From an uncultured Roseobacter sp. (lineage in GTDB: Bacteria > Pseudomonadota > Alphaproteobacteria > Rhodobacterales > Rhodobacteraceae): DNA of 64,000 nt. The notes beneath the pieces were generated by a model. It had not been told where the DNA came from. It saw only the letters and a program-made list of their open reading frames with translations, and ran no database searches. The translations under genes and the position numbers were made by a program. The stretch spans positions 1,328,978 through 1,392,977 of the forward strand of contig NZ_CANLKW010000001.1 in assembly GCF_947491795.1 (NCBI RefSeq). The letters are read 5' to 3'. Position 1 is the stretch's first letter; every line of letters starts with the position of its first letter. Of the stretch, positions 34,978-44,627 are shown one piece after another.

Positions 34978-35913
34978 GTGCTGGCAGGCCTGTGGAAACC
35001 AATATCCCTGTCGCTGGCGCTCCTTGCGCTGGCGGCATGCGATATGCCACTCGCCACCAGCGCCACGCCTAAAGCCCGCCCGACGCAGGCAGCGCCCGTC
35101 GTCGCCCGGCCCACATCCCAGGAAAGCGCTGCCCTGCGCAGCTATCTCGGACAGGTCCAGACAGCCCAGCTGGGTCAGGGCCTGCTGCGGACCGATGGCG
35201 GCGGACCGGACACCCCCTTTACCGCCGACATGCTCGCGCGTAACTTTGAACAGATCGTATTTTTTAACGAATACGCCCGCGCGCTGCAGGGAAATGGCGG
35301 CGAAAGCCCCCTGCGCAAATGGACCACGCCGATCCGCATGAAGATCATCACCGGCCCCGGCCTGCCACCCTCGCAGGCACGCGGAGACGCGGAAGCAATC
35401 CGCGCCTATGCACGGCGTCTGTCCGGGATCACCGGCCACCCGATCGGCTTTTTCGGGCGCCCCAATTTTGTTGTCGTGGTCGCGTCAGAAGATGACCGCG
35501 ACATGGCACTGAACGAGGCCGCGGCACAGATCCCCGGCATCTCGGCCCAGAGCCTGGATGCCCTGCGCAATCTCAACCGCGATACTTATTGCGCCGTTGC
35601 GGCCTATGCCGCCGGATCAGACCCCAATACCTACACAGCCGCTGTTGCCCTGATCCGCGCCGAAAACCCCGGGCTGCTGCGTCAGAGCTGTATCCACGAA
35701 GAACTGGCTCAGGGTCTTGGGCTGGCCAACGACAGCCGGGATGCGCGGCCTTCGATCTTTAATGATGATGACGAATTTGCCCTGCTGACCGGGCACGATG
35801 AGCTGCTGTTGAAAATGCTCTACGATGATCGGCTCACACCCGGCATGACGGCCGAAATGGCCGCACCGGTGACCCGCATCATCGCCCGTGAACTGATAAC
35901 CGGGCCGCTGTAA
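34978..35913 (+). CDS. DUF2927 lipoprotein
   Basis: 311 aa. GTG start at 34978, six bases after telA. Signal peptide with lipobox LAAC (Cys21). The conserved DUF2927 core comes late: CIHEELAQGLGLANDS (about 239-254) with an H-E-E motif like a metallopeptidase helix, PSIFNDDDEFALLTGHDELLLKMLYDDRLTPGM to about 290. The HEE-x2-Q pattern is suggestive but hydrolase activity is unproven. Predicted periplasmic, outer- or inner-membrane anchored. Confidence 0.82.
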   Translation: MLAGLWKPISLSLALLALAACDMPLATSATPKARPTQAAPVVARPTSQESAALRSYLGQVQTAQLGQGLLRTDGGGPDTPFTADMLARNFEQIVFFNEYARALQGNGGESPLRKWTTPIRMKIITGPGLPPSQARGDAEAIRAYARRLSGITGHPIGFFGRPNFVVVVASEDDRDMALNEAAAQIPGISAQSLDALRNLNRDTYCAVAAYAAGSDPNTYTAAVALIRAENPGLLRQSCIHEELAQGLGLANDSRDARPSIFNDDDEFALLTGHDELLLKMLYDDRLTPGMTAEMAAPVTRIIARELITGPL

Positions 35914-35960
35914 TGCCCTTCATGCATTGCATGAAAAGAAACCAACAAGGGACTGTTTAA

Positions 35961-37073
35961 ATGGGAATTTTTGATTTTCTATCCGGTGAGTTTATCGACG
36001 TCATTCACTGGACCGACAACACCCGGGACACAATGGTCTGGCGGTTTGAACGCGAAGGTCACGAAATCAAGTATGGTGCGAAACTGACCGTTCGCGAAGG
36101 TCAGGCTGCGGTTTTTGTGCACGAAGGGCAACTGGCCGACGTGTTCACGCCCGGTCTTTATATGCTTGAAACCAACAACATGCCGGTGATGACAACTCTG
36201 CAGCATTGGGATCATGGGTTCAGAAGCCCCTTTAAATCCGAGGTGTACTTCGTCAACACCACCCGGTTCAATGATCTGAAATGGGGCACCAAAAACCCCA
36301 TTATCTGCCGCGATCCGGAATTCGGGCCGGTGCGTCTGCGCGCCTTTGGCACCTACTCCATCAAGGTCGCTGATCCCGCGAAGTTCCTCGTGGAAATCGT
36401 TGGAACAGACGGCGAATTCACGATGGACGAGATCAGCTTTCAGATCCGGAACATCCTGGTGCAGGAGTTTTCGCGCACGCTGGCCCGTGCGGGCATCCCG
36501 GTGATGGACATGGCGGCCAATACCCGCGAGCTGGGACAGCTTGTGGGCCGCGAGATTGCCGCACAACTGGCAGAATATGGCCTTGCCATGCCGGAATTGT
36601 ATATTGAAAACATCTCTCTGCCGCCCGCAGTTGAAGAAGTAATGGACAAGCGTTCGTCGATGGGCGTTATCGGCAACCTCAATGAGTACATGCAGTTTCA
36701 GGCGGCTGAGGCACTGGGACGCGACGGCGCAGGTGCCGCCGCCATTCAGGCAGGCCTTGGTGCGGGGCTTGGCATGCAGATCGGGCAGGCCGCAGCCCAG
36801 CAGGGCCCCTGGGGCGCACGTGCCCAGGCTTCCGCCGCCGTGCCGCCACCCCCACCGCCCGTGGAACACGTGTGGCACATCGCCGAGAACGGTCAGACAA
36901 CGGGCCCCTTTTCCAAAGCTGCCCTGGGCCGCATGGCAACCGATGGCGGGCTGACGCGGGAAACCCTGGTCTGGACACCGGGCCAGGACGGCTGGATGGC
37001 CGCGGGCGATGTGATGGAACTGGCACAGCTGTTCACGGTCCTGCCACCGCCGCCTCCGCCGCCTGCGGGCTGA
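35961..37073 (+). CDS. SPFH/virion-core (YdjI-like) protein with C-terminal GYF_2 domain
   Basis: 370 aa. Residues 1-235 form an SPFH (band-7) domain of the YdjI/virion-core type, opening MGIFDFLSGEFIDVIHWTD and without a membrane helix. Then an Ala/Gln-rich helix, a proline tract (about 295-301) and a GYF_2 domain (305-355: VWHIAENGQTTGPFSKAAL ... DGWMAAGDV), then a terminal polyproline. GYF domains bind proline-rich stretches, so the Pro tracts may self-interact. Related SPFH proteins assemble on membranes under stress. Neighbour to TelA and the zinc-ribbon protein. Confidence 0.87.
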   Translation: MGIFDFLSGEFIDVIHWTDNTRDTMVWRFEREGHEIKYGAKLTVREGQAAVFVHEGQLADVFTPGLYMLETNNMPVMTTLQHWDHGFRSPFKSEVYFVNTTRFNDLKWGTKNPIICRDPEFGPVRLRAFGTYSIKVADPAKFLVEIVGTDGEFTMDEISFQIRNILVQEFSRTLARAGIPVMDMAANTRELGQLVGREIAAQLAEYGLAMPELYIENISLPPAVEEVMDKRSSMGVIGNLNEYMQFQAAEALGRDGAGAAAIQAGLGAGLGMQIGQAAAQQGPWGARAQASAAVPPPPPPVEHVWHIAENGQTTGPFSKAALGRMATDGGLTRETLVWTPGQDGWMAAGDVMELAQLFTVLPPPPPPPAG

Positions 37074-37079
37074 TCTGAG

Positions 37080-37493
37080 ATGCGCCGGACTGCCACCATA
37101 TGCCTGCACTGGAGCGTGCTGATCCTGCTGATGCTGTTGCTGGCTGCGGGATCAGAGCACGCCCTGCTGTCCTGGCTTTTTGGTCTGGCCGGGCTGGCAA
37201 TGTGCGCGCTGGCACTGACCGGCGGTCTGCTGAACGGTCCGGGTCCCGCACTCACCGGGGCGCTGCGCATGGCCCATCCCTGGCTGCACAGAGGCATGTA
37301 TCTGTTGTTGGCGCTCTGCGCCTTGTCGGTGGTCTCTGTACAGATCGGAACGCCCCTGCCGGGCCCTGCGCCACGTGACCTGCTGATCACCCTGATGGGG
37401 GCCGGTCTGTTGCACGGTATTTTCAATCTGTGGCGCAGTTCCGCCCTTGGGGATGGCGCGCTGCGGCGCATGCTGCCGGGGGCTGTCAGATGA
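37080..37493 (+). CDS. Small membrane protein, four predicted helices
   Basis: 137 aa with four hydrophobic segments (about 8-26, 27-45, 72-91, 97-120). Conserved features are few: a His-rich loop (AHPWLHRGMY) may bind haem or metal. It starts 6 bases after the SPFH gene and its stop overlaps the next start (ATGA). No named family recognised; its place in the module is the only clue to role. Confidence 0.7.
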   Translation: MRRTATICLHWSVLILLMLLLAAGSEHALLSWLFGLAGLAMCALALTGGLLNGPGPALTGALRMAHPWLHRGMYLLLALCALSVVSVQIGTPLPGPAPRDLLITLMGAGLLHGIFNLWRSSALGDGALRRMLPGAVR

Positions 37494-38599
37494 GTGCAAC
37501 AGCAGACGCTGCGCCGGCGGCAGAGCATCATTTTCCCTGCGACACCTGTGGCGCAGACATGCGCTACGATCCCGCTGCAGGTCATCTCAGCTGTGATCAC
37601 TGCGGCAATACGGAAACCATGGATCACGGGCCCTGGGCTGCCGCAAAGATCCGCGAGCTTGATTTCCGCAAGGCGGTTGGCGACGCCCTGCCCCAGGCCG
37701 AGATGGAAGAGACGCGTGTCTCCAAATGTCCCAATTGCGCGGCCGAAGTGGCCTTTGACCCGGCGGTCCACGCCACAGAATGCCCGTTCTGTGCCACCCC
37801 GGTGGTCGCCGACACCGGCACGCACCGGCATATCAAGCCGCGCGCCGTACTGCCCTTTGCTCTGGATGAACCCACCGCCCATGACGCCATGAGCGACTGG
37901 CTGGGCGGGCTGTGGTTCGCGCCAGGCGGGCTGCAGGCCTATGCCCGCAAAGGGCGGCGCATGCAGGGGATCTATGTGCCCTACTGGACATTCGATGCCG
38001 ATACCGCCTCGCGCTACACCGGCGAGCGCGGCACGGTATATTACGAGACCCGCACCGTGTCGCGGAATGGCAAAACCTCTCAGGTGCGGGTTGCAAAGGT
38101 GCGCTGGCGTCCCGCATCCGGGCGCGTGGCGCGGTTTTTTGACGATGTTCTGGTGCTGGCGTCCCGCAGTCTGCCAAAAAAATTCACCGACGGTCTTGCC
38201 CCCTGGGATCTGACAGCGCTGGAGCCCTACACGCCCGAGTACCTCGCCGGTTTCCGCGCCGAAGGCTATGCAGTTCCGCTGGAAGAAGGGTTTATCGAGG
38301 CGCGCGAGGTCATGGACAAGACCATCGCCCGGGACATCCGGTTCGACATCGGCGGCGACCGCCAGCGCATCCACTCTGTGGACACCACCGTCAAAGATGT
38401 AACGTTCAAACATATTCTGCTGCCTGTCTGGCTGGCCGCTTATAAATACCGCGGCGAAACCTACCGCTTTGTGGTCAACGGCCGCACCGGCAAGGTCCAG
38501 GGCGAACGGCCCTGGTCGGCCATCAAGATCGCACTCGCTGTAATCGCAGGCGCGCTGATCGCAGCCGTGGCGGCCTATGTTTATGCACTGAACCAATGA
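37490..38599 (+). CDS. Zinc-ribbon membrane-anchored protein (TFIIB-type ribbon; annotated elsewhere as PriA-like)
   Basis: 369 aa from ATG 37490 (overlaps the preceding stop). Two zinc ribbons: Cys17-x2-Cys20 with Cys35-x2-Cys38 (HFPCDTCGADM ... LSCDHCGN), and a second pair at CPNCAAEV/CPFCATPV (about 80-100). A central beta-rich domain (about 130-330) ends with a single C-terminal membrane helix (348-365) and only a short tail. Companion genes TelA and SPFH indicate a membrane-surface complex; the PriA label sometimes given is not supported by any helicase motif. Confidence 0.78.
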   Translation: MSATADAAPAAEHHFPCDTCGADMRYDPAAGHLSCDHCGNTETMDHGPWAAAKIRELDFRKAVGDALPQAEMEETRVSKCPNCAAEVAFDPAVHATECPFCATPVVADTGTHRHIKPRAVLPFALDEPTAHDAMSDWLGGLWFAPGGLQAYARKGRRMQGIYVPYWTFDADTASRYTGERGTVYYETRTVSRNGKTSQVRVAKVRWRPASGRVARFFDDVLVLASRSLPKKFTDGLAPWDLTALEPYTPEYLAGFRAEGYAVPLEEGFIEAREVMDKTIARDIRFDIGGDRQRIHSVDTTVKDVTFKHILLPVWLAAYKYRGETYRFVVNGRTGKVQGERPWSAIKIALAVIAGALIAAVAAYVYALNQ

Positions 38600-39267
38600 A
38601 CACGCTGGATACACTGAACACCCTGCTGCGCGAGCGTTATTCCTGCCGTGCCTTCCGGCCCGATCCGGTGCCCCGCGAAGTGATCCGGCAGATTGTCGGT
38701 GCCGCCAGGCAGGTCCCGTCCTGGTGCAACGCGCAGCCCTGGCAGGTCACCGTCACCGAAGGTGCCGCAACCGATCGGTTTCGCACGGCACTGTCCCGGG
38801 AAGTGGCTACCGGGCAGCCCGCCCCCGATCTGGACCCGCCCGAGGGATACCCGGATGTCTACGGCGCGCGCCGCCGCACCTGCGGCTGGCAGCTTTATGA
38901 TGCAGTGGGCGTGCAAAAGGGCGACCGTGCAGGCTCCGCGCAGCAGATGATGCGTAACTATGCGCTCTTTGATGCGCCGCATGTGGCGATCATCACCAGC
39001 CCGCGCGTGCTTGGACCTTACGGCGCGATGGACACCGGCGGCTTTGTCACCGCCTTTACCCTGGCGGGCCGGGCCTGCGGCGTGGACACCATCGCCCAGG
39101 CGGCGATTGCCTTTTACGCCGGTTTTGTGCGCAGCCATTTTGAGATTGCGGACGACAGGCTGGTTCTCTGTGCGATTTCGTTTGGCTATGCGGACAGAGA
39201 TCACCCGGCCAACAGCTTTCGCACGGAACGCGCCGGGGTCGATGAGATTGTGGAGTGGAAAGCATGA
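38596..39267 (+). CDS. Nitroreductase-family FMN oxidoreductase
   Basis: 223 aa. N-terminal FMN-binding pattern [17 protein letters not shown] and [13 protein letters not shown] (about 11-50), the [16 protein letters not shown] tail is typical. Overlaps both neighbours by four bases (ATGA on each side), showing a tightly coupled operon with the zinc-ribbon gene and dtd. NAD(P)H-dependent reduction of nitro compounds or quinones; native substrate unknown. Confidence 0.9.
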   Translation: MNTLDTLNTLLRERYSCRAFRPDPVPREVIRQIVGAARQVPSWCNAQPWQVTVTEGAATDRFRTALSREVATGQPAPDLDPPEGYPDVYGARRRTCGWQLYDAVGVQKGDRAGSAQQMMRNYALFDAPHVAIITSPRVLGPYGAMDTGGFVTAFTLAGRACGVDTIAQAAIAFYAGFVRSHFEIADDRLVLCAISFGYADRDHPANSFRTERAGVDEIVEWKA

Positions 39268-39710
39268 GAGCCCTTTTGCAGCGTGTCACAGAGGCGCGCG
39301 TCGACGTGGCCGGACAGACCGTCGGACAGACGGGCCCTGGCCTGCTGATCCTGGTCTGCGCCATGCCCGGCGACACTGCAGAGACAGCAGACCGTCTTGC
39401 CGCCAAAATCTCAAAGCTGCGCATTTTCCATGATGACGCGGGCAAGATGAACCTGTCCCTGGCACAGACGGGCGGTGCGGCACTTGTGGTCAGCCAGTTC
39501 ACCCTGGCGGCAGATACCGCGCGCGGCAACCGGCCCGGGTTTTCCGGTGCCGCAGGTCCGCAGGAGGCCGAGGCCCTTTATCTGCATTTTGCCGACGCGC
39601 TGCGCGATCTGGGCATCGCAACCGAAACAGGCCTGTTCGGGGCCGATATGCAGGTTTACCTGGTGAACGACGGGCCTGTGACCCTGTGGCTCGACACTGA
39701 AAATCCCTGA
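39264..39710 (+). CDS. dtd: D-aminoacyl-tRNA deacylase
   Basis: 148-aa homodimeric hydrolase that frees tRNA from mischarged D-amino acids and glycine. Both signature motifs are present: SQFTLA (about 78-83) and the NDGPVTL Gly-cis-Pro motif near the end (about 137-143). Start ATG 39264 overlaps the nitroreductase stop; upstream ATG 39255 is rejected as it breaks the MRALLQRV opening. Confidence 0.96.
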   Translation: MRALLQRVTEARVDVAGQTVGQTGPGLLILVCAMPGDTAETADRLAAKISKLRIFHDDAGKMNLSLAQTGGAALVVSQFTLAADTARGNRPGFSGAAGPQEAEALYLHFADALRDLGIATETGLFGADMQVYLVNDGPVTLWLDTENP

Positions 39711-39752
39711 GCACCATTGCCATCCGGGCCGATAGGCGACAAAACCTGCACC

Positions 39753-40862
39753 ATGCAGACCAATGACCTACTTCACAGGCTTTTTCAGGCAGGCGTGCGT
39801 GCCGTGCGCGGCGACACCGCTGTCGCCAACGCCCTGGACAGCACCCCCTGCCCGGCCCCCGACCAGATCATCGCCGTCGGCAAAGCAGCAACGGCCATGG
39901 CGCGCGCCGCCGCCGCGCATTTCGGACCAGTCCCGATGCTGATCGTCACCAAATATCATCATGCCGAAGGCGCACCGCCCCACGCTGAGGTGATCGAGGC
40001 CGCGCACCCGGTGCTGGATGAGAACTCTCTGCGGGCCGGTCGCCGTCTGCGCGAAACGGTCGGCGCTATGCCCACGGGCAGCCACCTGCTGATGCTCGTC
40101 TCCGGCGGGGCCTCGGCACTGGCCGAGGATCCGGTCGATGGCATGGACCTGGACGGGCTGACCGCCCGCGCGCGTGACATGCTGGCTTCGGGGGCTGACA
40201 TACACGCCATGAATGCCGCGCGCAGGAAGCTCAGCCGGGTCAAGGGCGGCGCGCTCTTTGATGACTTCTCCGGGGCGCGTGTCACCACGCTCGCGATCTC
40301 GGATGTCGAGGGAGACGCGCTTTCGGTCATCGGCTCCGGTATCGGCGATGCCCGGCCCGGCGCGCCCTTTGACTTTGTGCCCCGGATCGTGGCCAGCAAC
40401 AGCATCGCGCGCGCCGCTGTCGCTGCCGAGGCCGCGCGCCAGACCATTCCTGTCATCGCCAATGACGAGACCCTTTATGACGACGTAAACTCCGTGGCGG
40501 CAAAACTGGGCGCTTACCTGCGCGACGCCGCCCCCGGCCTGCACCTCTTTGGCGGTGAGCCGACGGTCGTGCTGCCTGAAAATCCGGGCCAGGGCGGGCG
40601 CAACCAGGCGCTGGGTCTGCTGCTGGCGCGTGAAACTGCTGGCACCGCCGGTCTGGGCATTCTTGTTGCAGGCACCGATGGCACGGACGGACCGACAGAC
40701 GCCGCCGGGGCTGTGGTCAGCGGGCAGACCTGGGCGGCCAGTGGCCAGGACGCGCTGGATCGCGCCGATGCCGGCCCCTGGCTTGCAGACCGGGACGCTC
40801 TGCTGAAAACCGGGCCCACAGGCACCAATGTCATGGATCTCGTGATCGCTGTGAAAGCCTGA
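39753..40862 (+). CDS. Glycerate 2-kinase (GckA/TtuD, DUF4147)
   Basis: 369 aa. Phosphorylates glycerate at C2 using ATP in serine-cycle or hydroxypyruvate metabolism; often called hydroxypyruvate reductase by error. Motifs: AVGKAATAMA (about 42-51), VSGGASAL (about 111-118), NAARRKLSRVKGG (about 147-159), GGEPTVVL and GGRNQALGLLLA near 270-290, and TDGTDGPTDAAGA about 308-320. Shorter than many members (about 420), by compact linkers; the catalytic set is complete. Start ATG 39753. Confidence 0.9.
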   Translation: MQTNDLLHRLFQAGVRAVRGDTAVANALDSTPCPAPDQIIAVGKAATAMARAAAAHFGPVPMLIVTKYHHAEGAPPHAEVIEAAHPVLDENSLRAGRRLRETVGAMPTGSHLLMLVSGGASALAEDPVDGMDLDGLTARARDMLASGADIHAMNAARRKLSRVKGGALFDDFSGARVTTLAISDVEGDALSVIGSGIGDARPGAPFDFVPRIVASNSIARAAVAAEAARQTIPVIANDETLYDDVNSVAAKLGAYLRDAAPGLHLFGGEPTVVLPENPGQGGRNQALGLLLARETAGTAGLGILVAGTDGTDGPTDAAGAVVSGQTWAASGQDALDRADAGPWLADRDALLKTGPTGTNVMDLVIAVKA

Positions 40863-40900
40863 CGCTTGACAGAATCTGTACCCGGCGCAAACGTCGCCCC

Positions 40901-42892
40901 ATGACTTCTGCCAATATCCTGCGTGAGATCGAGGAACTGCCCGACATGGGCATCACGCTGTCAGACGGGTGCCGGTTGTCTGCCAGGGTCTGGCGGCCCA
41001 AGGATGCAGGCACCGATCCGGTCCCGGCCATCCTCGAATACCTTCCCTATCGCAAACGCGACGGCACCTGCGCCCGCGACGCGCTGACCCACCCCTGGTT
41101 TGCCGCGCGCGGCTATGCCTGCATCCGGGTCGATATGCGCGGCAATGGCGACAGCGAGGGCCTGATGGAAGATGAATACACCCCGCAGGAACTCAGCGAC
41201 GCGGTCGAGGTGATCAACTGGCTTGCGGCCCAGGACTGGTGCTCTGGCACGGTTGGCATGATGGGGATCAGCTGGGGCGGCTTTAACGGGCTGCAGGTCG
41301 CGGCCCTGGCACCCGAACCGCTCAAGGCGGTGATCACGCTGTGCTCGACAGTGGACAGGTTCGCGGACGATATCCACTACAAGGGCGGCTGCCTGCTGAA
41401 CGAAAATCTGGGCTGGGGCGCCACCATGTGGGCCTATTCCTCGCGCTCGCCCGATCCGGCCCTGCGCGATGACTGGCGGGACCTGTGGCTGAAACGGCTG
41501 GAGAATGAGCCCTTTCTGCCCTCTGTCTGGCTGCGCCATCAGAACCGGGATGCCTACTGGCAGCATGGCTCTGTCTGCGAAAACTACGGCGCCATCAAAG
41601 CAAAAGTGCTGGCCATCGGCGGCTGGGGGGATGCGTATAAGAACGCCGTCCCGCAGATTGTCCAGAACCTGCCCGGTGCCAAAGGGATCGTCGGCCCCTG
41701 GGTGCACAAATACCCGCATTTCGCCGTGCCCGAGCCGCGCATCGGGTTTCTGCAGGAAGCACTGCGCTGGTGGGACAACTGGCTCAAGGACTTTGACACC
41801 GGTGTGGCGGATGATCCGGATTACCGTGCCTATCTGATGGACGGCGTCCGGCCAGCACGCTGGTATACCGAACGGCCAGGCCGCTGGATCGCGGAACAGG
41901 ACGGCGCGGTGGCCCATATCCCCTACCGCACGCTTTATCTGACGCGCACGGGTCTGTCCGACGGCCCCGGGCGTCTGACAGCAACGGTGCGCTCCCCCCA
42001 GGACTGCGGCGCAGAGGCAGGGGAATACTGCGCTATCTGGCTGGGCCCGGAAATGCCCGGTGATCAGCGCGGCGATGACGCGCGCTCACTCTGTTTCGAC
42101 AGCGCACCGCTGGAGGTGGACACCGACATTCTGGGCGCGCCTGTCGTGCGCCTTTCGCTCGCAGCAGACACGCCCCAGGCACAGATCGCGGTACGTCTGA
42201 ACCAGATACACCCCGACGGCGCCAGCACGCGGATCACCTATGGCGTGCTGAACCTCAGCCACAGAAACAGCGCGGAAACCCCCGAACCGCTGACCCCGGG
42301 CGAGATCGTCGATGTGGAGCTGAAACTGGACCAGATCGCCTGGCGCATGCCCGCCGGGCACAAACTGCGGCTGGCCATCTCGACAACCTACTGGCCGCTG
42401 CTCTGGCCCGCGCCGGAGGACGCAGAGCTGACCCTGACCAAAGGCGCGCTGCATCTGCCGGTGCGCCGGACCGCGAAAAAGGACGAATACGGATTTCTGC
42501 CGCCCACGGCCGCCGACCCCTGGGAAACCGAAACCCTGCGCGAGGCCACAAGCAGCCGCCGGCGCGAGGTGGATATGGTCACAGGCACCGTGCATCTGCA
42601 CATCGAGGACGATTTTGGCATGGTACGCGATGCGGATCACGGGCTCATTGCGGGTTCGGTCGCGCGCGAGACCTGGAGCATTCACCCCGATGATCCGCTT
42701 TCGGCCCGGGGCCGGTGCCACTGGACCGAGGAAATGCAGCGCGGCGATATCCGGCTGCGCACGGAAACCACCTGCGAGATGTGGTCGGACGCTGACAGCT
42801 TTTTCCTCACAGCGCGCGTCGAGGCCTGGGAGAACGACAAACAGGTCTATGAGCGGGACCATTCTGACCAGATTGCCCGGGTCTGCCTGTGA
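40901..42892 (+). CDS. CocE/NonD-family hydrolase (S15/X-Pro peptidase superfamily)
   Basis: 663-aa alpha/beta-hydrolase. Nucleophile Ser124 in GISWGGFNG; helical cap after about residue 150; a C-terminal jelly-roll (about 350-560) typical of CocE and X-prolyl dipeptidyl peptidases. Closest in architecture to cocaine-esterase-type or Xaa-Pro acyl hydrolases; no signal peptide. It lies 123 bases before a peptide-type ABC importer, so hydrolysis of an imported ester or peptide is a reasonable guess. Confidence 0.88.
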   Translation: MTSANILREIEELPDMGITLSDGCRLSARVWRPKDAGTDPVPAILEYLPYRKRDGTCARDALTHPWFAARGYACIRVDMRGNGDSEGLMEDEYTPQELSDAVEVINWLAAQDWCSGTVGMMGISWGGFNGLQVAALAPEPLKAVITLCSTVDRFADDIHYKGGCLLNENLGWGATMWAYSSRSPDPALRDDWRDLWLKRLENEPFLPSVWLRHQNRDAYWQHGSVCENYGAIKAKVLAIGGWGDAYKNAVPQIVQNLPGAKGIVGPWVHKYPHFAVPEPRIGFLQEALRWWDNWLKDFDTGVADDPDYRAYLMDGVRPARWYTERPGRWIAEQDGAVAHIPYRTLYLTRTGLSDGPGRLTATVRSPQDCGAEAGEYCAIWLGPEMPGDQRGDDARSLCFDSAPLEVDTDILGAPVVRLSLAADTPQAQIAVRLNQIHPDGASTRITYGVLNLSHRNSAETPEPLTPGEIVDVELKLDQIAWRMPAGHKLRLAISTTYWPLLWPAPEDAELTLTKGALHLPVRRTAKKDEYGFLPPTAADPWETETLREATSSRRREVDMVTGTVHLHIEDDFGMVRDADHGLIAGSVARETWSIHPDDPLSARGRCHWTEEMQRGDIRLRTETTCEMWSDADSFFLTARVEAWENDKQVYERDHSDQIARVCL

Positions 42893-43015
42893 AAGTGGAC
42901 TCATGAATAATCACTCTTAGCCCTTGCGACACTGTCTGAAATGCGCAAGCCTGTACCCATAACTGAAAACCAACAAAAAATGCGTCAAAAACGCTGTTCC
43001 AACCGGGAGAAACCA

Positions 43016-44611
43016 ATGAACGATCAACTCAAACACCTCAGTGAACGTGTGACCAAAGGTCTGATGACACGCCGCGAATTCGTCGGCCGCGCGGCGGCAC
43101 TCGGCGTGACGGCAGCCGTTGCCAACTCGATGCTGGCCACTGCTGCCAAAGCCGCAGGCCCCGTGCGCGGTGGCACCATCAAGCTCGGCGCATCCGGCGG
43201 CGAGAGCACGAACACACAGGATCCGGCACTGACCGCCTCCGAGGTACCGCTCTACAACCTGCGCCACTGGGGTGAGACGCTGGTGGACGTCGGGGCCGAC
43301 GGCAACCTTGAAATGCGCATGGCCGAGAGCGTCGAAGGCTCGTCAGATGCCAAGCAGTGGGTCTTTAAGATCCGCAAGGGCATCCCCTTCTCCAACGGCA
43401 AGGACATGACACCCGAAGACGTCATGCTGACCATGCAGCGCCACTCCAACGAAGACAGCCAGTCCGGCGCTCTGGGCATCATGCGCGGTATCGAAAGCAT
43501 GAAGGTTGACGGCGACAACTTCATCGTTGATCTCAGCACCGGCAACGCCGACCTGCCCTATCTGATGGCCGACTATCACCTGATGATCCAGCCCGGCGGC
43601 GGCATGGACGATCCGGCAGCAGGCATCGGCACAGGCCCCTATACCATCGAATTTGATGAACCCGGCGTGCGCCACGGCTTTAAACGTCGCGATGACTACT
43701 GGGATGCGGACAACCGCGGCTTTGCCGAATTCTCCGAACAGCTGGTGCTGAACGACGCCACAGCGCGGACAGCCGCCCTGCAATCGGGCCAGGTGCATAT
43801 GATCAACCGCGTTGATCCCAAAGTGGCCAGCCTGCTGGACCGCGCGCCCAGCCTCAGCGTGAAATCCACAGCCGGTCGCGGCCACTATGTCTTTATCATG
43901 CATGTGGACACAGCGCCCTTTGACAGCAACGAACTGCGTCTGGCGCTGAAATACGCGATCAACCGTCAGGAAATGGTCGACAAAATCCTGCGCGGCTACG
44001 GCTCCATCGGCAACGACTTCCCGATCAACGCAGGCTACCCGCTCTTTGACAACACCATCGAGCAGCGCGACTACGATGCGGCCAAAGCGGCAGAGCACTA
44101 CAAGAAATCCGGCCATGACGGCTCGCCGATCATTCTGCGCACCGCAGACGGTGCCTTCCCCGGTGCGGTGGATGCCGCAGCGCTCTTCCAGCAGTCGGCA
44201 CAGGCTGCCGGTATTCCGCTGGAAATCAAGCGTGAACCCAATGACGGCTACTGGTCCGAAGTGTGGAACGTACAGCCCTTCTGTGCCTCCTACTGGGGCG
44301 GTCGCCCTGTGCAGGACCAGATGTATTCGACAGCCTATCTGTCGACCGCAGACTGGAACGACACACGCTTCAAGGTGCCGGCATTCGACGACATGCTGCT
44401 CCAGGCCCGCGCCGAGATCGACGAAGTCAAGCGCAAGGAGATCTACTCAAAAATGGCCGTCATGCTGCGTGACGAAGGCGGCCTGATCCTGCCGATGTTC
44501 AACGACTTTGTGGGCGCGATTGCACAGAACGTCGGCGGCTGGGTAGACGATCCCAACGGCCCGCTGATGAACAACAAGGCCCCGATCAAGTGCTGGCTGA
44601 CGGACGCGTAA
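43016..44611 (+). CDS. ABC-transporter substrate-binding protein (SBP_bac_5), Tat-exported
   Basis: 531 aa. Start ATG 43016 after GGGAGA; a longer frame from 42941 is untranslated leader. Twin-arginine signal TRREFVGRAAALGV (residues 18-31). SBP_bac_5 body (about 50-520) with the usual FSNGKDMTPEDVMLTM and ALKYAINRQEMVDKIL landmarks, and a C-terminal domain ending in DDPNGPLMNNKAP. Delivers a peptide, opine or similar solute to the permeases encoded next. Confidence 0.93.
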   Translation: MNDQLKHLSERVTKGLMTRREFVGRAAALGVTAAVANSMLATAAKAAGPVRGGTIKLGASGGESTNTQDPALTASEVPLYNLRHWGETLVDVGADGNLEMRMAESVEGSSDAKQWVFKIRKGIPFSNGKDMTPEDVMLTMQRHSNEDSQSGALGIMRGIESMKVDGDNFIVDLSTGNADLPYLMADYHLMIQPGGGMDDPAAGIGTGPYTIEFDEPGVRHGFKRRDDYWDADNRGFAEFSEQLVLNDATARTAALQSGQVHMINRVDPKVASLLDRAPSLSVKSTAGRGHYVFIMHVDTAPFDSNELRLALKYAINRQEMVDKILRGYGSIGNDFPINAGYPLFDNTIEQRDYDAAKAAEHYKKSGHDGSPIILRTADGAFPGAVDAAALFQQSAQAAGIPLEIKREPNDGYWSEVWNVQPFCASYWGGRPVQDQMYSTAYLSTADWNDTRFKVPAFDDMLLQARAEIDEVKRKEIYSKMAVMLRDEGGLILPMFNDFVGAIAQNVGGWVDDPNGPLMNNKAPIKCWLTDA

Positions 44612-44627
44612 GGCGCGGATCCAGCAG

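Noticed and set aside
37490..38599. PriA (primosomal helicase) assignment
   Set aside because: Only zinc ribbons and a membrane anchor are present; no Walker A/B or helicase motifs.
36893..38614. 573-codon minus-strand open frame
   Set aside because: Antisense to the SPFH, 4-TM and zinc-ribbon genes; no family sequence.
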